From contig CBFHSD010000080.1 in NCBI GenBank assembly GCA_965658375.1, forward strand, positions 1 to 7,074: a DNA stretch of 7,074 nt. Reading direction: 5' to 3'. Shown in pieces: positions 4,940 to 7,074 of the stretch. The notes below the pieces were generated by a model that searched no databases, was not told the origin of the DNA, and saw only the letters and a list, made by a program, of their open reading frames with translations. Both the position numbers and the translations under genes were made by a program. Each line of letters starts with the position of its first letter. Positions within the stretch are counted from its first letter, which is position 1. This stretch comes from CBFHSD01 sp965658375. Its GTDB lineage: Bacteria; Bacteroidota; Bacteroidia; Flavobacteriales_G; Salibacteraceae.

Positions 4940-7074
4940 ATGAACGTGTGGTTTGTTGATGTAATTCTTCCGCTTCCGGTGCCTTTAACATATACGTATA
5001 GAGTACCTCAAGAACTGAATGATACCCTAGCAGTAGGGAAGCGGGTAGTTGTGCAATTCGGCAAACAGAAGTTGTACTCGGCCATTATCGCTGAGGTACA
5101 TCAAAAGGCGCCCAAGGCTTACACAGCTAAGTACTTGCATAACGTTTTAGATGATTTCCCCATTGTAAGCAAGGAGCAATTGAAGTTTTGGGAGTGGATT
5201 TCAAACTACTATTTGTGTCATATTGGAGAAGTAATGGCCGCTGCTTTACCTACAGGGTTTAAAATGAGCAGTGAGTCAAAAATCATTCGCGGGGCCAACC
5301 CTCCAGAGTTTGATGAACTGACTGACCGTGAATACATGGTGATGGAAGCCTTGGAAAACAATCCGGTATTGACCATAGCAGAAGTGTCTCAAATATTGGA
5401 TTTGAAAGTGGTTTACCCCATATTAAAGTCGCTATTAGAAAAGCAGTTCATCGCCTTAGAAGAAGAGGTGAAAGAACGCTATAAACCGCGTATGGTAAGC
5501 CTACTTCGCTTAACCGAAGGATTTAGAAGCGAAGACCAGCTCAACAAAGCTTTTGAATTGACCACGCGCTCTGCCAAGCAACAAGATGCGTTGATGAAGT
5601 ACATGCAGCTGAGTGAAGTGCTTTCTGGTGAGGTGAAAGAAGTGAAAAAGGTAAGCCTACAGAAAAGTGCCAATGTTAGCTCTGCAGTGATTCAAAAACT
5701 GGTTGAGAAAGGCATTGTTGAAGTTTATGAAAAAGAAGAAGACCGCATAGGTCGTTCAGAAGTTTCGCAAGATTTCAATACATTAAATACCGACCAGGAA
5801 AAGGCTATACAAAGCATACGATCCTCTTGGAAAGATAAAGCCGTGTGTTTATTGCATGGAGTTACGGGCTCTGGAAAAACAGAAGTATATATTCATCTAA
5901 TCAAATCCATGATCGAAGAGGAAAAGCAGGTTTTGTACCTCTTGCCAGAGATCGCATTGACTACACAAATCATTCAGCGTTTGCAACGCGTTTTTGGAGA
6001 TGCTGTGGGCGTGTATCACAGCAAATTCAACCAAAACGAAAGGGCAGAGGTGTGGTTAGATGTACTCAATAAAGGCCGTTTTAAGGTGATAATAGGTGCA
6101 CGGAGTGCCATGTTTTTACCCTTCAGCAATTTGGGTTTAGTAATTGTAGATGAAGAACACGAGTCTAGCTTTAAGCAGTATGATCCTGCTCCACGCTACA
6201 ATGGCAGAGATGCCTCTATTGTATTGGCCAATCAGTTTGGAGCAAAAGTGCTTTTAGGAACCGCTACTCCAGCTGTAGAAACCTACTTTAACGCCACGCA
6301 CAATAAATACGGTTTGGTAGAGCTTAATAATCGCCATTCAGGCGTTCAAATGCCTGAAATTTTGGTAGCTGATCTCAAACAAGAAAAGCGCAAAAAAACC
6401 ATGCGCAATCATTTTTCTGAGCTCTTGGTTACACATATGGAAGAAGCGCTAGAGCGTAAAGAACAAATCATTCTCTTCCAGAACAGAAGAGGCTTTTCTC
6501 CTTATATTATTTGCGAAACTTGTGGTTGGTCTCCCGAATGCACACGATGCGATGTGAACTTGACATATCACAAATACCTCGGTAAACTTAAATGTCATTA
6601 CTGTGGTTTCCAACAGACCATGCCTAAAGCTTGTCCTGCTTGTGGTTCTAACGGTTTAAAGCTAGATGGTTTTGGAACCGAGAAAATAGAGGAAGACATT
6701 TCTCTGTTTTTTCCAAAAGTGAAGGTGGCTCGTTTAGACTTGGAAACTACACGTTCTAAAAATGCCTACGCCAAGATTTTGAATGATTTTCAAGATCGAC
6801 AGATTGATATTCTCATAGGAACACAAATGGTGAGCAAAGGCTTAGACTTTGACCATGTTTCTTTGGTAGGTATTCTCAATGCAGATCAAATGCTCAATTT
6901 TCAGAATTTTAGAGCGCACGAACGCAGCTTTCAACTCATGGCACAAGTAGCTGGTAGGGCTGGTAGAAAAGAGAAAAGGGGAAAAGTGATTATCCAATCC
7001 CACAACCCTTATCACCCCATTATCAGGCAAGTGATTGACGGCAACTTTACAGATATGTACAAGCAGCAAGTCTT
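4940..7074 (+). CDS. priA: Primosomal protein N' (replication restart helicase PriA), 3' end outside window
   Basis: PriA is the 3'-to-5' superfamily 2 DNA helicase that recognises stalled forks and reloads the replisome. About 711 codons are present; the family is usually longer (about 730 in E. coli, and I recall roughly 800 or more in Bacteroidota), so the C-terminal domain is cut off by the window edge. The start M-N-V-W-F-V-D-V-I-L-P-L-P-V-P matches typical PriA N-termini (3'-DNA-binding domain, about 1-105), followed by a winged-helix region. Helicase motifs in order are Walker A GVTGSGKT (307-314), L-P-E-I-A-L-T shortly after, DEEH (404-407), GTATP (440-444), G-T-Q-M-V-S-K-G-L-D-F-D (from 627) and QVAGRAGR (669-676). 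Between the lobes lie four CxxC pairs from Cys525 to Cys568 (CETC, CTRC, CHYC, CPAC), the two-zinc module that contacts other primosome proteins. All motifs are intact. It is transcribed alone from the left, with a -7 element six bases before the ATG. Confidence 0.97.
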   Translation, partial: MNVWFVDVILPLPVPLTYTYRVPQELNDTLAVGKRVVVQFGKQKLYSAIIAEVHQKAPKAYTAKYLHNVLDDFPIVSKEQLKFWEWISNYYLCHIGEVMAAALPTGFKMSSESKIIRGANPPEFDELTDREYMVMEALENNPVLTIAEVSQILDLKVVYPILKSLLEKQFIALEEEVKERYKPRMVSLLRLTEGFRSEDQLNKAFELTTRSAKQQDALMKYMQLSEVLSGEVKEVKKVSLQKSANVSSAVIQKLVEKGIVEVYEKEEDRIGRSEVSQDFNTLNTDQEKAIQSIRSSWKDKAVCLLHGVTGSGKTEVYIHLIKSMIEEEKQVLYLLPEIALTTQIIQRLQRVFGDAVGVYHSKFNQNERAEVWLDVLNKGRFKVIIGARSAMFLPFSNLGLVIVDEEHESSFKQYDPAPRYNGRDASIVLANQFGAKVLLGTATPAVETYFNATHNKYGLVELNNRHSGVQMPEILVADLKQEKRKKTMRNHFSELLVTHMEEALERKEQIILFQNRRGFSPYIICETCGWSPECTRCDVNLTYHKYLGKLKCHYCGFQQTMPKACPACGSNGLKLDGFGTEKIEEDISLFFPKVKVARLDLETTRSKNAYAKILNDFQDRQIDILIGTQMVSKGLDFDHVSLVGILNADQMLNFQNFRAHERSFQLMAQVAGRAGRKEKRGKVIIQSHNPYHPIIRQVIDGNFTDMYKQQV

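Noticed and set aside
5845..6072. A 75-aa open frame within priA in another frame
   Set aside because: It overlaps the Walker A to DEEH region of PriA, whose reading frame is fixed by conserved helicase motifs.

Overview
The window looks like ordinary chromosome from a member of the Bacteroidota, most likely a marine-type Flavobacteriales relative. The reasons are moderate-to-low GC by eye, no Shine-Dalgarno sequences ahead of the starts, several matches to the Bacteroidota -7 promoter motif TAnnTTTG close to start codons, lipoprotein-type leaders, and protein sequences that read like that phylum's versions. I could not run a search, so the lineage is an inference.

Layout from left to right. 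(1) The 3' end of a thioredoxin-fold gene (+). (2) A 140-bp gap, then a 126-aa uncharacterised protein (+) whose core resembles a PD-(D/E)XK nuclease with the lysine missing. (3) A hairpin terminator at 780-805, shared with the convergent gene for a small membrane-anchored TPR-like protein (-). (4) A 129-bp divergent promoter region, then a full-length M13 (neprilysin/PepO-type) zinc metallopeptidase lipoprotein (+). (5) A perfect-palindrome bidirectional terminator at 3516-3548. (6) A two-gene minus-strand operon: a very acidic 158-aa cytosolic protein, then a 214-aa lipoprotein whose start overlaps the previous stop by four bases (GTGA). (7) A 247-bp divergent intergenic region, then priA (+), the replication-restart helicase, which runs off the right edge after about 711 codons.

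The genes do not form one pathway. They are single-gene or two-gene units facing alternate ways and separated by terminators: envelope proteins (M13 peptidase, lipoprotein, TPR membrane protein), a redox protein fragment, and DNA maintenance (PriA, perhaps the nuclease-like protein). I see no transposase, integrase, tRNA, rRNA, CRISPR array or phage gene. I do not see convincing evidence of a new multi-gene system. The items most worth checking are the nuclease-like protein, the coupled acidic-protein/lipoprotein pair, and the probably leaderless priA transcript.
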